A stretch of DNA of 64,000 bases from JAJZVS01 sp963708095 (GTDB lineage Bacteria; Pseudomonadota; Alphaproteobacteria; Acetobacterales; Acetobacteraceae): assembly GCA_963708095.1 (NCBI GenBank), contig OY970182.1:2170001-2234000 (forward strand). The letters run 5' to 3'. This document shows, in pieces, positions 35,501 to 43,770 of the stretch. Under the pieces are notes generated by a model, which saw only the letters and a program-made list of their open reading frames with translations, ran no database searches and was not told where the DNA came from. Made by a program: the position numbers and the translations under genes. Position 1 is the stretch's first letter. Every line of letters starts with the position of its first letter.

Positions 35501-37071
35501 TGCAAGCGGATCCGATTCTCACCGAAGTGGTGGCCCGCTCCCTCACGCTGGCGGCGGAGGAGATGGGGGCGACCCTGATCAGCCTCGCCTTCTCGCCCAA
35601 TATCAAGGAGCGATGGGATTGCTCCTCGGCGATCTTCGACGCAGCGGGCAACGTGATCGCCCAGGCCAACCGCGTCCCCTTGCATCTCGGCTCGATGATC
35701 GGCGCGGTGGAGGCGCTGCGCGCCAAATACCCCGCCGGCCGGATCGGCGCGGGCGATATGTTCCTCGCCAACGACCCGTACAGCGGCGGCGGCACCCATC
35801 TGCCGGATATCAACATTATCGCCCCGGTGTTGGCCGGCGGCGAGATCGTTGCCTATGTCGCCAACATTGCCCATCACGCCGATGTCGGCGGCATGGTCTC
35901 CGGCTCGGAATCGACGCTCTGCACCAGCATCTTCCAGGAGGGCATCCGCCTGCCGATGGTGCGCGTCGCCCGCGCCGGCGTGATCGAGGACGACATCGTC
36001 GACGTCATCCGCCTCAACAGCCGCACGCCGGACGAGCGTCTCGGCGATCTGCAGGCCCAGTTCGCCGCCTGCCGGGTTGGGGTGGAACGTGTCGGCGGCC
36101 TGTTCGCCCGCTATGGAATCGCGACAGTCGCGGGCAGCATCGCGCATTTTCTGGCGGCGACCGGGACACGTTTCGCCGCCGCCGTGCAGGCGCTGCCGGA
36201 GGGGGAATACGAGAGCGAGGAATTCCTCGACCCCATCGGGGCGGACGTGGAGGCGCGGCTGCACGTCCGCCTTTCGGTTGCCGACGGGAAGTTGCGGTTC
36301 GATTTCTCCGACAGCGCGCCGCAGCTGACCGGCAGCAGCCGCAACGTGCCGCGCAAGGCGGTGCTCGCCACGATCTATGCGATCGCCAAGTCGATGCTCG
36401 ATCCGGACGTGCCACCCAATTCAGGTTATTTCGGCCGCATTGCCGTCACCACCCGTCCCGGCACGCTACCGGATCCGGTTCCTCCGGCTGCGGTCGGCAC
36501 ACGGTCGATCACCTGCGGGGTGCTGGGAGATCTGATCGTTGCGGTTCTGTCCCAGGCTGTCGCCGCGGCAGCGATGGCCGACAGTGGCCCGCACCATCTG
36601 GTGGTCTTCGCCGGTCAGGATCCCCGGCACGGCGAGTATTTCGTAGATTACGAGACGATTGCCGGCGGAGCCGGGGGGCGCGCGCGACAGCACGGGCTCG
36701 ATGGCGTGCGCGTCCATGCCTCCGGTGCTGCCAACCTGCCGATCGAGGCGCTGGAGAACGCCTATCCGTTGCGAATAGAGCGCTACGCGCTGCGTTCCGG
36801 GTCCGGCGGCACAGGCCGAATGCACGGCGGCGCCGGCGTGGTACGGGACTACCGGGTGCTGGCTGACGGGCTGCGCGTGAGCCTTTCCTCTGCCCGTCAG
36901 TTGCGTCCGGCGCAGGGCCGCGCCGGCGGCGGCGCGGGCCTCTGCGGCGCCTTTCTCCTCAATCCCGGCACGGAGGCCGAATGTCGCCTTCCGGCTGCTG
37001 CGGTTGATCTGGAACTGGCGCGGGGAGACCTGGTGCGCGTGCTGACGCCGGGCGGGGGTGGGATGGGGTAG
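35497..37071 (+). CDS. hyuB: Hydantoinase/5-oxoprolinase family subunit B
   Basis: 524 aa, full length. Typical HyuB features are TLISLAFSPNIKERWDCSSA near the N-terminus, PLHLGSM, DMFLANDPYSGGGTHLPDI, NIAHHADVGG, then DFSDSAPQLTGSSRNVPRKA and the C-terminal ALRSGSGGTGRMHGGAGVVR and LTPGGGGMG. It is the catalytic partner of HyuA in hydrolysing cyclic imides or amides. Start ATG 35497 overlaps the hyuA stop. No gene follows on this strand for over a kilobase, so this ends the operon. Confidence 0.94.
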   Translation: MMQADPILTEVVARSLTLAAEEMGATLISLAFSPNIKERWDCSSAIFDAAGNVIAQANRVPLHLGSMIGAVEALRAKYPAGRIGAGDMFLANDPYSGGGTHLPDINIIAPVLAGGEIVAYVANIAHHADVGGMVSGSESTLCTSIFQEGIRLPMVRVARAGVIEDDIVDVIRLNSRTPDERLGDLQAQFAACRVGVERVGGLFARYGIATVAGSIAHFLAATGTRFAAAVQALPEGEYESEEFLDPIGADVEARLHVRLSVADGKLRFDFSDSAPQLTGSSRNVPRKAVLATIYAIAKSMLDPDVPPNSGYFGRIAVTTRPGTLPDPVPPAAVGTRSITCGVLGDLIVAVLSQAVAAAAMADSGPHHLVVFAGQDPRHGEYFVDYETIAGGAGGRARQHGLDGVRVHASGAANLPIEALENAYPLRIERYALRSGSGGTGRMHGGAGVVRDYRVLADGLRVSLSSARQLRPAQGRAGGGAGLCGAFLLNPGTEAECRLPAAAVDLELARGDLVRVLTPGGGGMG

Positions 37072-37319
37072 GCTCCGAATACCCGCCGGCAAGAACGTCC
37101 GACGACGGACGCTCCCGTGCGGCCAGGTAAAGAACCGGAGCAGTCTGGATGAGAAACGGCGGCGCATCGACCTTGTACTCCGAGGTTTCATGTCGACATC
37201 GGCAGCCTGGAGAGGAGGCGCGCTCGCGTGCCTCGTGATGAAGTTGACCCGTTTCGGTGGAGCCCCTCAAGCTTTTGCACGGTGACGACCGTCCGTGCTC
37301 GCGTCGAAGGCATCTCGCG

Positions 37320-37480
37320 GCCAACTCCCCGTAGACACGCTCACGGGAGAACTGGTCCGTGCCACACCCTTGCATTTTGTGTCGTTGACGGAGGAAGTTC
37401 CTCGCCCGGTCATAGACATGTTGATCGACGGCCTCATATGCCGACGCAAGGGCGCCATAGGAGAAGCGCCGTGTCCTCAC
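37320..37480 (-). pseudogene. Group II intron reverse transcriptase/maturase, C-terminal fragment
   Basis: Reading leftwards from 37480: RRFSYGALASAYEAVDQHVY, then DRARNFLRQRHKMQGCGTDQ, then FSRERVYGELAARCLRR. This matches the end of group II intron-encoded proteins (a VD-x-HV-x-x-R-x-R-x-FL-x-RHK-x-x-G-x-GT-x-x-FS pattern). No RT core (YADD) is left upstream. It shows that an intron once sat here; the residue identity is clear enough by eye, but the family call is from memory. Confidence 0.6.
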
Positions 37481-37989
37481 CCAGGCCTGGTCAAGGCCCC
37501 GGCGTGCCGGCCGGGGTCAAACACGCGTCAGCTCCTTCGGATATTGGCCGCCACGCTCAAGGAACCGCCACCAGGCCGCTCGCCCGCGTGCCGAGACCAG
37601 CAATCTCACATCCCGAGCCGCCGCATAACCCCCAGTTTTCTTCCACTCCCGAAGGTAACGCCGTGCACTGATGACCAGCACCGGGAGGCGTGGGGGAGGC
37701 TTCTTATGTAGCGGAATCATTCCTATACATATCCGAACTATACGGAGTCCATCGCTCAGCCTCGCTACTGTTGCCAGCAAATCACCGTTCCTCACGCCGA
37801 GCGGCTCTCGCGCTGACGCACCAGTGGTATTTTCGTGCCGAATTTATGCACGGAGGCTCCATTGACCTCTTGCCCGCCCCGCCCCGCCCCGCTAAATCCC
37901 TCCCCCATGCGAACCGTGCGCCCTCCCCACCGATTTTGGTACCGCTGGTACACCCCGGCGGCCTGAGGAACGCGTACCCGACGCACCCC

Positions 37990-38018
37990 CGAAAGCCGCC
38001 TCGCCCAGGCGGCTTTCG
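37990..38018 (+). terminator. Perfect 12-bp hairpin, terminator-like
   Basis: CGAAAGCCGCCT and AGGCGGCTTTCG enclose the loop CGCCC, followed by TGTTTCC. Such GAAAGCCGCC...GGCGGCTTTC hairpins commonly end short RNAs in high-GC proteobacteria. No gene on this strand ends just upstream, so it may terminate an unannotated small RNA (37860-37990) or act in the leader of the 38163 gene. Confidence 0.6.
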
Positions 38019-38162
38019 TGTTTCCGGCACGACCCTTTCCGGTCCCGACCGGCGCCAGGACGAGGCGGCTCCTTCCCCCCACAGGAGCCCGCCATGCGCT
38101 TTTCCGCCTTCGACTTCGACGTCGTCACCAGCCCGCCCCCGGATAACCGAGGAGACACCGCC

Positions 38163-38861
38163 ATGACCGCCCCCCAACCGCCGCTCCGCCTCCTGTCCAC
38201 CCTCGGCGTCATGGGCGCGGTGCAGGCCCGGCAGGCCATGATCGAACGCCAGCTCGGCACCACGCTCGCCGCCGAGTTCGCACCCACCAAGGTGCTGCTC
38301 GACCGCCTCGCCGCCGGCGAAACCCCCGACGTTGTCATCCTGACCGCGGAGGCGATCGCGGCCCTCGACAGCCGGGGCAGCCTCGCCCCGGGCAGCGCCC
38401 CCCTCGCCGGCTCCCTGGTCGGAATCGCGCAGGCCCCGGGCCAGGCGCATCCCGACATCGGCTCCGCCACCGCACTGATCGCCACCCTGCGCGCGGCACG
38501 CTCGATCGCCTACTCCGGCGCCGGCGCCAGCGGCCTGTTTTTCGCAGCCCTGATCGAACGGCTCGGGATCGCAGCCGAGATCAACGCCAAGGCAACCGTC
38601 ATCCCGCAAGGCCTGACCGGCGCCCTCGTCGCGCGTGGCGAAACCCAATACGCCATCCAGCAGATCAGCGAGCTCAAACTGGTCGACGGCATCGACATCA
38701 TCGGCCCGCTGCCTGCCGATACTCAGACCCCCACCATCTTCTCCGCCGCAGCGCTGGCGGGGGCGATCCGCCCGCACGCCGCGGCGGACCTGATCCGGCT
38801 GCTGACGGGTGCGGAGATGGCTGCGGCGTTCGCAGCGGCGGGGCTGGAGCCGGTGGGCTGA
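38163..38861 (+). CDS. ModA-like extracellular-type solute-binding domain protein without signal peptide
   Basis: 232 aa type II periplasmic-binding-protein fold of the molybdate/sulfate-binding group: LRLLSTLGVMGAVQARQAMI, then APTKVLLDRLAAGETPDVVI, a ligand-site segment IAYSGAGASGLFFAALIERL and TQYAIQQISELKLVDGIDII. There is no signal peptide from either ATG 38163 (GGAG upstream, chosen) or the ATG at 38094. The protein therefore stays in the cytoplasm unless the start is wrong. It lies convergent to a molybdenum hydroxylase operon, which makes a role in sensing or handling oxyanions or its substrate possible. No ABC permease or ATPase is nearby. Confidence 0.75.
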   Translation: MTAPQPPLRLLSTLGVMGAVQARQAMIERQLGTTLAAEFAPTKVLLDRLAAGETPDVVILTAEAIAALDSRGSLAPGSAPLAGSLVGIAQAPGQAHPDIGSATALIATLRAARSIAYSGAGASGLFFAALIERLGIAAEINAKATVIPQGLTGALVARGETQYAIQQISELKLVDGIDIIGPLPADTQTPTIFSAAALAGAIRPHAAADLIRLLTGAEMAAAFAAAGLEPVG

Positions 38862-38952
38862 CGCGGAAGGGCCAAGGAGCGACGGGATAGCCGCCCCCCC
38901 CTCCCCCGCCCGACCGTCGCATCCCCCGCCACCGCGCAATCGCCGCCCGATA

Positions 38953-41223
38953 TTATTGCGGCGCCCCCGCGGACGGCAGACCGTCCGGTTCCGGCACCAC
39001 ATCCTCGATCCGGATCGGCAGCCCCCGCACCCGCCGGCCGGTCGCATGGAACACCGCATTGGCGACGGCAGGCGCCATCCCGACCAGTGCGATCTCCCCC
39101 AGCCCCTTCACCCCGAGCGGATTCACGTGCGTATCCGTCTCCTCAACGAACTGCACGTCGAGGCCGGGAACATCAAGGTTCACCGGCACCAGGTAGTCCG
39201 CCATATGCGCATTGACCGGCCGCCCGTCACGCGGATCGAGCACGGTGCGCTCCATCAGCGCCATCCCCAGGCCGCCGACCATGCCGCCGATGCACTGGCT
39301 GGCGGCGAGCCGCGGATTGACGATTCGCCCCGCGGCATACACCCCGAGCCCGCGCCGGAGCCGCACCATCCCGAGATCGGGGTCCACCGCCACCTCCACG
39401 AACACCGCCCCGAACGCGTGCATGGAGAAGCGGCGCGCGTCCTCGGCCGGGCGGGCGACGGAGGTCTCGGCCTCGATTGCTCCGCCGCCGCCGCGCGCGA
39501 TGATGTCCGCGTAGCTCTGTCCGGGCGACGGATCGCCGCGCCGGCGCAGCCGCCCGGCATGGAACTCCACCGCATCGACCGCCGCGCCGAACACCGACGA
39601 GGCCTGATCGGCGACCGCGCGCACCACGATCTCCGCCTGCACCGCCAGGCAGGCCACGCGGATCGCCGAGCCGACCGAGGCCATGGTCTGCGACCCCCCA
39701 TGCGGCGGCGTCGGCGGGAAATCCGACCGTCCCAGGCTGAAGCGCACCGACCCCGCCGGCAGGCCGAGGCATTCGGCGGCGACCTGCGTCATGGACGTGT
39801 AGGTGCCCGGCCCCATGTCGCTCGCCGCCGCCTCCACCTCGGCGCTGCCGTCCGCCAGCAGGCGGACCCGCGCGTGTGCCGGGCTTTGCAGTGCCGGATA
39901 GGTGGCCGCGGCGACGCCCCAGCCAATCAGCAGCCGCCCGTCGCGCATGGAACGCGGCGTCGGGTTGCGCCGCGCCCAGCCGAAGCGTTCCGCACCGGCA
40001 TCGAGGCAGGCCAGCAACGACCGGCTGGAGAACGGGCGGTTCTCGCCCTCGTCGATCGCCGGTTCGTTGCGCCGGCGCAGCGCGACCGGGTCCATGCGCA
40101 GCGCGTGCGCCAGCTCGTCCATCGCGCATTCGAGCGCGAACATCCCGCTCGCCTCCCCGGGCCCGCGCATGTAGGTGGGCGTGGCGGTGTCGAGCGGTGC
40201 CAGGCGATAGCGGGTGCGGACGTCGGGGCAGGCGTACATGAACGGCGTGGGCGCGGTCACGCCTTCGATGAACTGCTCGTAGCGACTGGTCTCCGTGGTG
40301 GCTTCGTGGATCACGGCGGTCAGGCTGCCCGCCGCCGTCGCGCCCAGTGCCACGCGCTGGCCGCAGCGCGGCCGGTGGCCGGTGGCGTCGAACATCTGCC
40401 GGCGGGTCAGCACGAGCTTGACGGGACGCCGCACCTGGCGCGCGGCGATGGCGGCCAGGGTCACATGCGGCCAGGTACGCAGGGAGGTGCCGAAAGCGCC
40501 GCCGACGAACGGGCAGATCACCTGCACATCCCCGGGGGGAATGCCGAACACGGCGGCGATTTCGGCTGCTTCGTTGACGACGAACTGGCTCTTGCTCCAC
40601 AGGGTCAGCCTTGTGCCGTGCCAGGCGGCGACGGTTGCATGCGGCTCCATCGGGTTGTGGTTCTCGCGCGCCATCGTGTAGGTCGCGTCGATCCGTACGG
40701 CGGCCGCCGCCAGCGCCGCGTCGGCGTCGCCGCGCGCGCTGTCAGCGCGGACGCGCGTGCCGGGCCGGGTCGCCGCTTCCGGGACGATCGGGGCAGCCGC
40801 CGGATCGTCCGTGTCCGTCACGGGGCGCTCGGGCGCGTAGGAAATCGCCAGCGCGGCAGCGGCGCGTTCGGCGCAGTCCAGGCTGTCGGCAACCACCGCG
40901 GCGACGGGTTGGCCGAAGAAGCGCACCCGATCGTCCTGCAGCACGTGCAGCCGCTCGCCGACCGCGGGGTCGATCCCGCTCTTGTGCGGGCCGTAGGCCA
41001 GCTGCGGTGCCGTAAGATGCGTGATGACGGCCACCACGCCGGGCAGGCGCAGCATCGGCGCGATATCGATGCCGGTCACCCGCCCGAGCCCGATCGTGCT
41101 GCCGACAACCACCGCATAGGCCTGATCGGGCTGGTTGAATTCGGCCGCGTAGCGCGCGCGGCCCGTCACCTTGGCGTGGCCGTCGACCCGCGGCAGCGGT
41201 TGTCCCATCGCACCGGTGCTCAT
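38953..41223 (-). CDS. Molybdopterin-binding subunit of a PaoC-like aldehyde oxidoreductase
   Basis: 756 aa large subunit of the xanthine oxidase family. In order: RVDGHAKVTGRARYAAEF at the N-terminus, VRFFGQPVAAVVADSL, ENHNPMEPHATVAAW, QVICPFVGGAFGTSLR, TPTYMRGPGEASGMFALE, and the catalytic Glu in GVKGLGEIALVGMAPA. It has no signal peptide, so it is cytoplasmic, unlike the Tat-exported enzyme at 18683. PaoC-type enzymes oxidise aromatic or other aldehydes. Its start overlaps the FAD-subunit stop (ATGA at 41220-41223). Third gene of a three-gene operon. Confidence 0.92.
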   Translation of the reverse strand: MSTGAMGQPLPRVDGHAKVTGRARYAAEFNQPDQAYAVVVGSTIGLGRVTGIDIAPMLRLPGVVAVITHLTAPQLAYGPHKSGIDPAVGERLHVLQDDRVRFFGQPVAAVVADSLDCAERAAAALAISYAPERPVTDTDDPAAAPIVPEAATRPGTRVRADSARGDADAALAAAAVRIDATYTMARENHNPMEPHATVAAWHGTRLTLWSKSQFVVNEAAEIAAVFGIPPGDVQVICPFVGGAFGTSLRTWPHVTLAAIAARQVRRPVKLVLTRRQMFDATGHRPRCGQRVALGATAAGSLTAVIHEATTETSRYEQFIEGVTAPTPFMYACPDVRTRYRLAPLDTATPTYMRGPGEASGMFALECAMDELAHALRMDPVALRRRNEPAIDEGENRPFSSRSLLACLDAGAERFGWARRNPTPRSMRDGRLLIGWGVAAATYPALQSPAHARVRLLADGSAEVEAAASDMGPGTYTSMTQVAAECLGLPAGSVRFSLGRSDFPPTPPHGGSQTMASVGSAIRVACLAVQAEIVVRAVADQASSVFGAAVDAVEFHAGRLRRRGDPSPGQSYADIIARGGGGAIEAETSVARPAEDARRFSMHAFGAVFVEVAVDPDLGMVRLRRGLGVYAAGRIVNPRLAASQCIGGMVGGLGMALMERTVLDPRDGRPVNAHMADYLVPVNLDVPGLDVQFVEETDTHVNPLGVKGLGEIALVGMAPAVANAVFHATGRRVRGLPIRIEDVVPEPDGLPSAGAPQ

Positions 41224-42197
41224 GGGGTCTCTCCCGCCAGTTCGAGCGCGCGCACGATCGTGCGCAGCAGCAACCTGACCTTGTAACGATTGTCGGACAG
41301 CGGCCGCACGCCGTCCAGCGCCTGCGCGGCGGCGAAGCGGAAGGCCGCGTGCTCGGGCGCCTTGCCGATCAGCGCCGCTTCCACGGCGCGCATGCGCCAG
41401 GGCCTGGTGCCGACGCCGCCGCAGGCGATCCGCGCGGCGCGGATCGTCCCGTCCGCGATCTCCAGCGCCGCGGCCGTCGAGACCAGGGCGAATTCGTACG
41501 ATGACCGATCGCGGACCTTGAGGTAGCGCGCGCGCCGGGCCCAGGGCGCATCGGGCACGCAGACATCGACGATCAGCTCCCCGGGCGCGAGCGTGTGCTC
41601 CAGATGCGGGGTGTGGCCGGGCAGGCGATAGAGATCCTCGACCGGAAAGCGTCGCTCCCCGCCCGGCCCGCGCACCCGCATGACGGCATCCAGCGCCACA
41701 AGTGCGACGGCCAGATCGGACGGATGGGTGGCCACGCGCTGCGCGCTGGTGCCAAGGATCGCATGCCCCCCGTTCAGGCCACCGATCGCCGCGCAGCCGG
41801 TGCCCGGATCGCGCTTGTTGCAGGCGGCATCGCGCATGCGGAAATACGGACAGCGCACCCGCTGCATCAGGTTACCGCCGATCGAGGCCATGTTGCGCAG
41901 TTGCGGCGATGCGCCTTCCACCAAGGCCTCGGCCACCAGCGGCTGGGACCGACGCACGTCGGGATGCGCGGCCACCTCCGCCATGCGCGCGAGCGCGCCG
42001 ATCTCCAGGCCCTGCGGCGTGGCGCGGATCGTGCGCAGCGGCAGGGCGTTGATGTCGACCAGTAGCTCCGGGCGTTCGACCTCCTCGCGCATCAGGTCGA
42101 TCAGGGTCGTGCCGCCGGCGATGTAGCGCGCCCCGGCCGCCGCGGCGGCGAGCGCCTCCGCTTCGGTCTGCGCGGTGCGGAACGCGAAGGGCACCAT
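41220..42197 (-). CDS. FAD-binding subunit with extra [4Fe-4S] motif (PaoB-like)
   Basis: 325 aa CO-dehydrogenase-type flavoprotein. FAD motifs AAGARYIAGGTTLIDLM and ASIGGNLMQRVRC lie in the N-terminal half; the CO_deh_flav_C domain fills the last third. The insertion RCPYFRMRDAACNKRDPGTG followed by CAA contains the Cys set that binds an additional [4Fe-4S] cluster in PaoB, a feature absent from ordinary xanthine dehydrogenase FAD subunits. Start at ATG 42197 (MVPFAFRTAQ); the longer frame upstream overlaps the 2Fe-2S gene. It lies two bases after the 2Fe-2S subunit stop. Confidence 0.92.
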   Translation of the reverse strand: MVPFAFRTAQTEAEALAAAAAGARYIAGGTTLIDLMREEVERPELLVDINALPLRTIRATPQGLEIGALARMAEVAAHPDVRRSQPLVAEALVEGASPQLRNMASIGGNLMQRVRCPYFRMRDAACNKRDPGTGCAAIGGLNGGHAILGTSAQRVATHPSDLAVALVALDAVMRVRGPGGERRFPVEDLYRLPGHTPHLEHTLAPGELIVDVCVPDAPWARRARYLKVRDRSSYEFALVSTAAALEIADGTIRAARIACGGVGTRPWRMRAVEAALIGKAPEHAAFRFAAAQALDGVRPLSDNRYKVRLLLRTIVRALELAGETP

Positions 42198-42199
42198 GC

Positions 42200-42718
42200 T
42201 CAGCCCCCTTGCGCGGTCTGCACGATGGCGGCGACGATCCCGGGATAGGCGCCGCAGCGGCAGATGTTGCCGCTCATCCAGAAACGCACGTCGTCCGCCG
42301 ACGTCGCATGTCCCTCGGAGATGCAGCCGAGGGCGGACATGATCTGGCCGGCGGTGCAGTAGCCGCACTGGAAACCGTCGTGCTCGATGAACGCCGCCTG
42401 CAGCGGATGCAGCGCGTCGCCCTCGGCCAGCCCCTCGATCGTGGTGACGACGGCGCCGTCGTGCATGACGGCGAGGGTCAGGCAGGCATTGATCCGGTGG
42501 CCATCCAGCAGCACCGTGCAGGCGCCGCAGGCACCCTGGTTGCAGCCCTTCTTGGTGCCGGTCAGTTCCAGCCGTTCACGCAGCAGGTCGAGCAGGGACA
42601 GGCGGGGGTCGATCTCGATCCGATGGTAGCGTCCGTTGACCGTCAGGCCGACGCTCACCGCCGGCGCGGCGGGCCCGGGCGAGCGATCGTCGGGAGCGTG
42701 CGGGGGCGTGTCGGCCAT
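42200..42718 (-). CDS. (2Fe-2S)-binding subunit, PaoA-like without Tat signal
   Basis: 172 aa with the two usual clusters: GTKKGCNQGACGACTVLLDG plus NACLTL, and FQCGYCTAGQIMSAL plus GNICRCGAYPGIV. E. coli PaoA is Tat-exported; here the 35-residue N-terminal extension is Pro-rich and has no twin-arginine motif, so the whole enzyme is probably cytoplasmic. ATG 42718 is preceded by AAGGAG. First gene of the operon; electrons pass from Mo through the 2Fe-2S clusters to FAD. Confidence 0.92.
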   Translation of the reverse strand: MADTPPHAPDDRSPGPAAPAVSVGLTVNGRYHRIEIDPRLSLLDLLRERLELTGTKKGCNQGACGACTVLLDGHRINACLTLAVMHDGAVVTTIEGLAEGDALHPLQAAFIEHDGFQCGYCTAGQIMSALGCISEGHATSADDVRFWMSGNICRCGAYPGIVAAIVQTAQGG

Positions 42719-42788
42719 GATCGTTGCACTCCTTCTCATCTCAGTCCGCGCGATATCGTCCCGTGCGCCCCGGGGCGCTGCCGCGGGT

Positions 42789-43310
42789 TCAGCCAAGCAC
42801 GACGAGACCGTCGGCCGCACGGGTTCCCTCGCCGGTCGGCATCACGAAAAGCGGATTGATCTCCGCCTCGATCAGATGCGGGCTGAGCTGCGCGCCCATC
42901 CGCGCGAACGCCAGGATGGTCTCGACCACGGCCGCGACGCCGCAGGGCTTGCGGCCGCGGAAACCGCGCAGAAGCCGCGCGGTCTTCAGTTCGCCCACCG
43001 TCGCCTCGGGATCGCTTCGGGTCAGCGGCAACAGGCGGATCGCGGTGTCCTTAACCAGTTCGGCCGCGATGCCGCCGGCGCCGAGCAGCACCGCCGGGCC
43101 GAGCTGTGGGTCGCGCAGCAGGCTGAGTATCATCTCCACCCCGCCGGTGATGCGTTCCTGCACCAGGAAGCCTTCGGCAGCGGCGCAGTGGGCGTGCAGC
43201 GCGGCCGCGATCCCGACGCAGACACCCCGCACGCCTTCCGGCCGCACGCCGACCCGGACGCCGCCGATGTCACTCTTGTGGGCGATGTGCCGCGACAGCG
43301 CCTGCACCAC
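42789..43310 (-). pseudogene. ATP-grasp (acyl-CoA synthetase, NDP-forming) fragment
   Basis: 173 codons matching the ATP-grasp_5 domain: HIAHKSDIGGVRVGV, GFLVQERITGGVEMILSL, GPAVLLGAGGIAAELVKDT, and the closing IEAEINPLFVMP. Full proteins are about 700 aa, with CoA-binding and ligase domains before this one; all of that and the first strands of the ATP-grasp domain are missing. The apparent GTG start at 43310 is only the first start in the remnant. The break lies just before the arsR promoter, suggesting that the arsenic island was inserted here with a deletion. Confidence 0.8.
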
Positions 43311-43369
43311 GAAAAGGGGGGCCGATGTGTCGTTTCGCTCGATTGTCCCGGGCCGGACCGGAGGGGGAC

Positions 43370-43414
43370 TTGCGGCGGGCGGCCGTCTCTCTTATAATTC
43401 ACGTATGTTCGAAT
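43370..43414 (+). promoter_or_regulatory. arsR promoter with overlapping operator
   Basis: TTGCGG (43370-43375), a 17-base spacer and TATAAT (43393-43398) form a good sigma-70-type promoter. The expected start site, seven bases after the -10, is the A of the arsR ATG at 43405, so the mRNA may be leaderless. The inverted repeat ATTC-N10-GAAT (43397-43414) covers the start site and is a plausible ArsR operator. Confidence 0.65.
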
Positions 43415-43770
43415 CATCTCCCGCCGACCAGCACACCGTCACCGCGCTTGCCGCGCTCGCGCACGAGCATCGGCTTGCCCTCTACCGCCTGCTGGTCGAG
43501 CGCGGGCCGGACGGGCTCGCCGCCGGGGTGATCGCCGAGCGGCTCGGACTCGCCCCGTCCTCACTGACGTTCCACCTCCAGCACCTCCACCGCGCCGGCC
43601 TCATCACCCAGCGCCGGGTCGGACGGAGCCTGATCTACGCTGCGGACTTCGCGGCGATGAACGGGCTGCTCGCCTATCTTACCCGCAACTGTTGCGGCCG
43701 GGACGATGCGGCGGCGGACCTCGCCTGCCGCCCCGCCGCCGCCTGCGCCCCGGACCGGAGGACTGCATGA
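43405..43770 (+). CDS. arsR: ArsR family arsenite-responsive repressor
   Basis: 121 aa winged-helix repressor. The HTH region (about 12-80) reads TVTALAALAHEHRLALYRLL, ERLGLAPSSLTFHLQHLHRA and GLITQRRVGRSLIY. The metalloid site is C-terminal: Cys96-Cys97 (TRNCCG) with Cys108, the arrangement of the AfArsR type rather than the alpha3 CVC type of E. coli. As(III) binding would release it from DNA. The last codons overlap the ArsM start (ATGA at 43767-43770), so it controls its own operon. Confidence 0.93.
   Translation: MFESSPADQHTVTALAALAHEHRLALYRLLVERGPDGLAAGVIAERLGLAPSSLTFHLQHLHRAGLITQRRVGRSLIYAADFAAMNGLLAYLTRNCCGRDDAAADLACRPAAACAPDRRTA

Larger units (their letters stand above)
37072..38162. 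other. 1.1-kb region with a group II intron remnant and an RNA-like hairpin
   Basis: No intact gene. It holds an intron-encoded RT fragment on the minus strand (37320-37480), a short inverted repeat GTACC-GCT-GGTAC near 37940, and a perfect 12-bp hairpin at 37990-38018 ahead of the ModA-like gene. The rest is ordinary high-GC sequence with stops in all frames. Confidence 0.5.

Noticed and set aside
37517..37795. 92-codon minus-strand frame beside the group II intron remnant
   Set aside because: No RT or maturase motif and no SD; not in frame with the C-terminal fragment.
38809..41286. 825-codon plus-strand frame
   Set aside because: Antisense of the PaoC-like gene, which has the complete family motif order.
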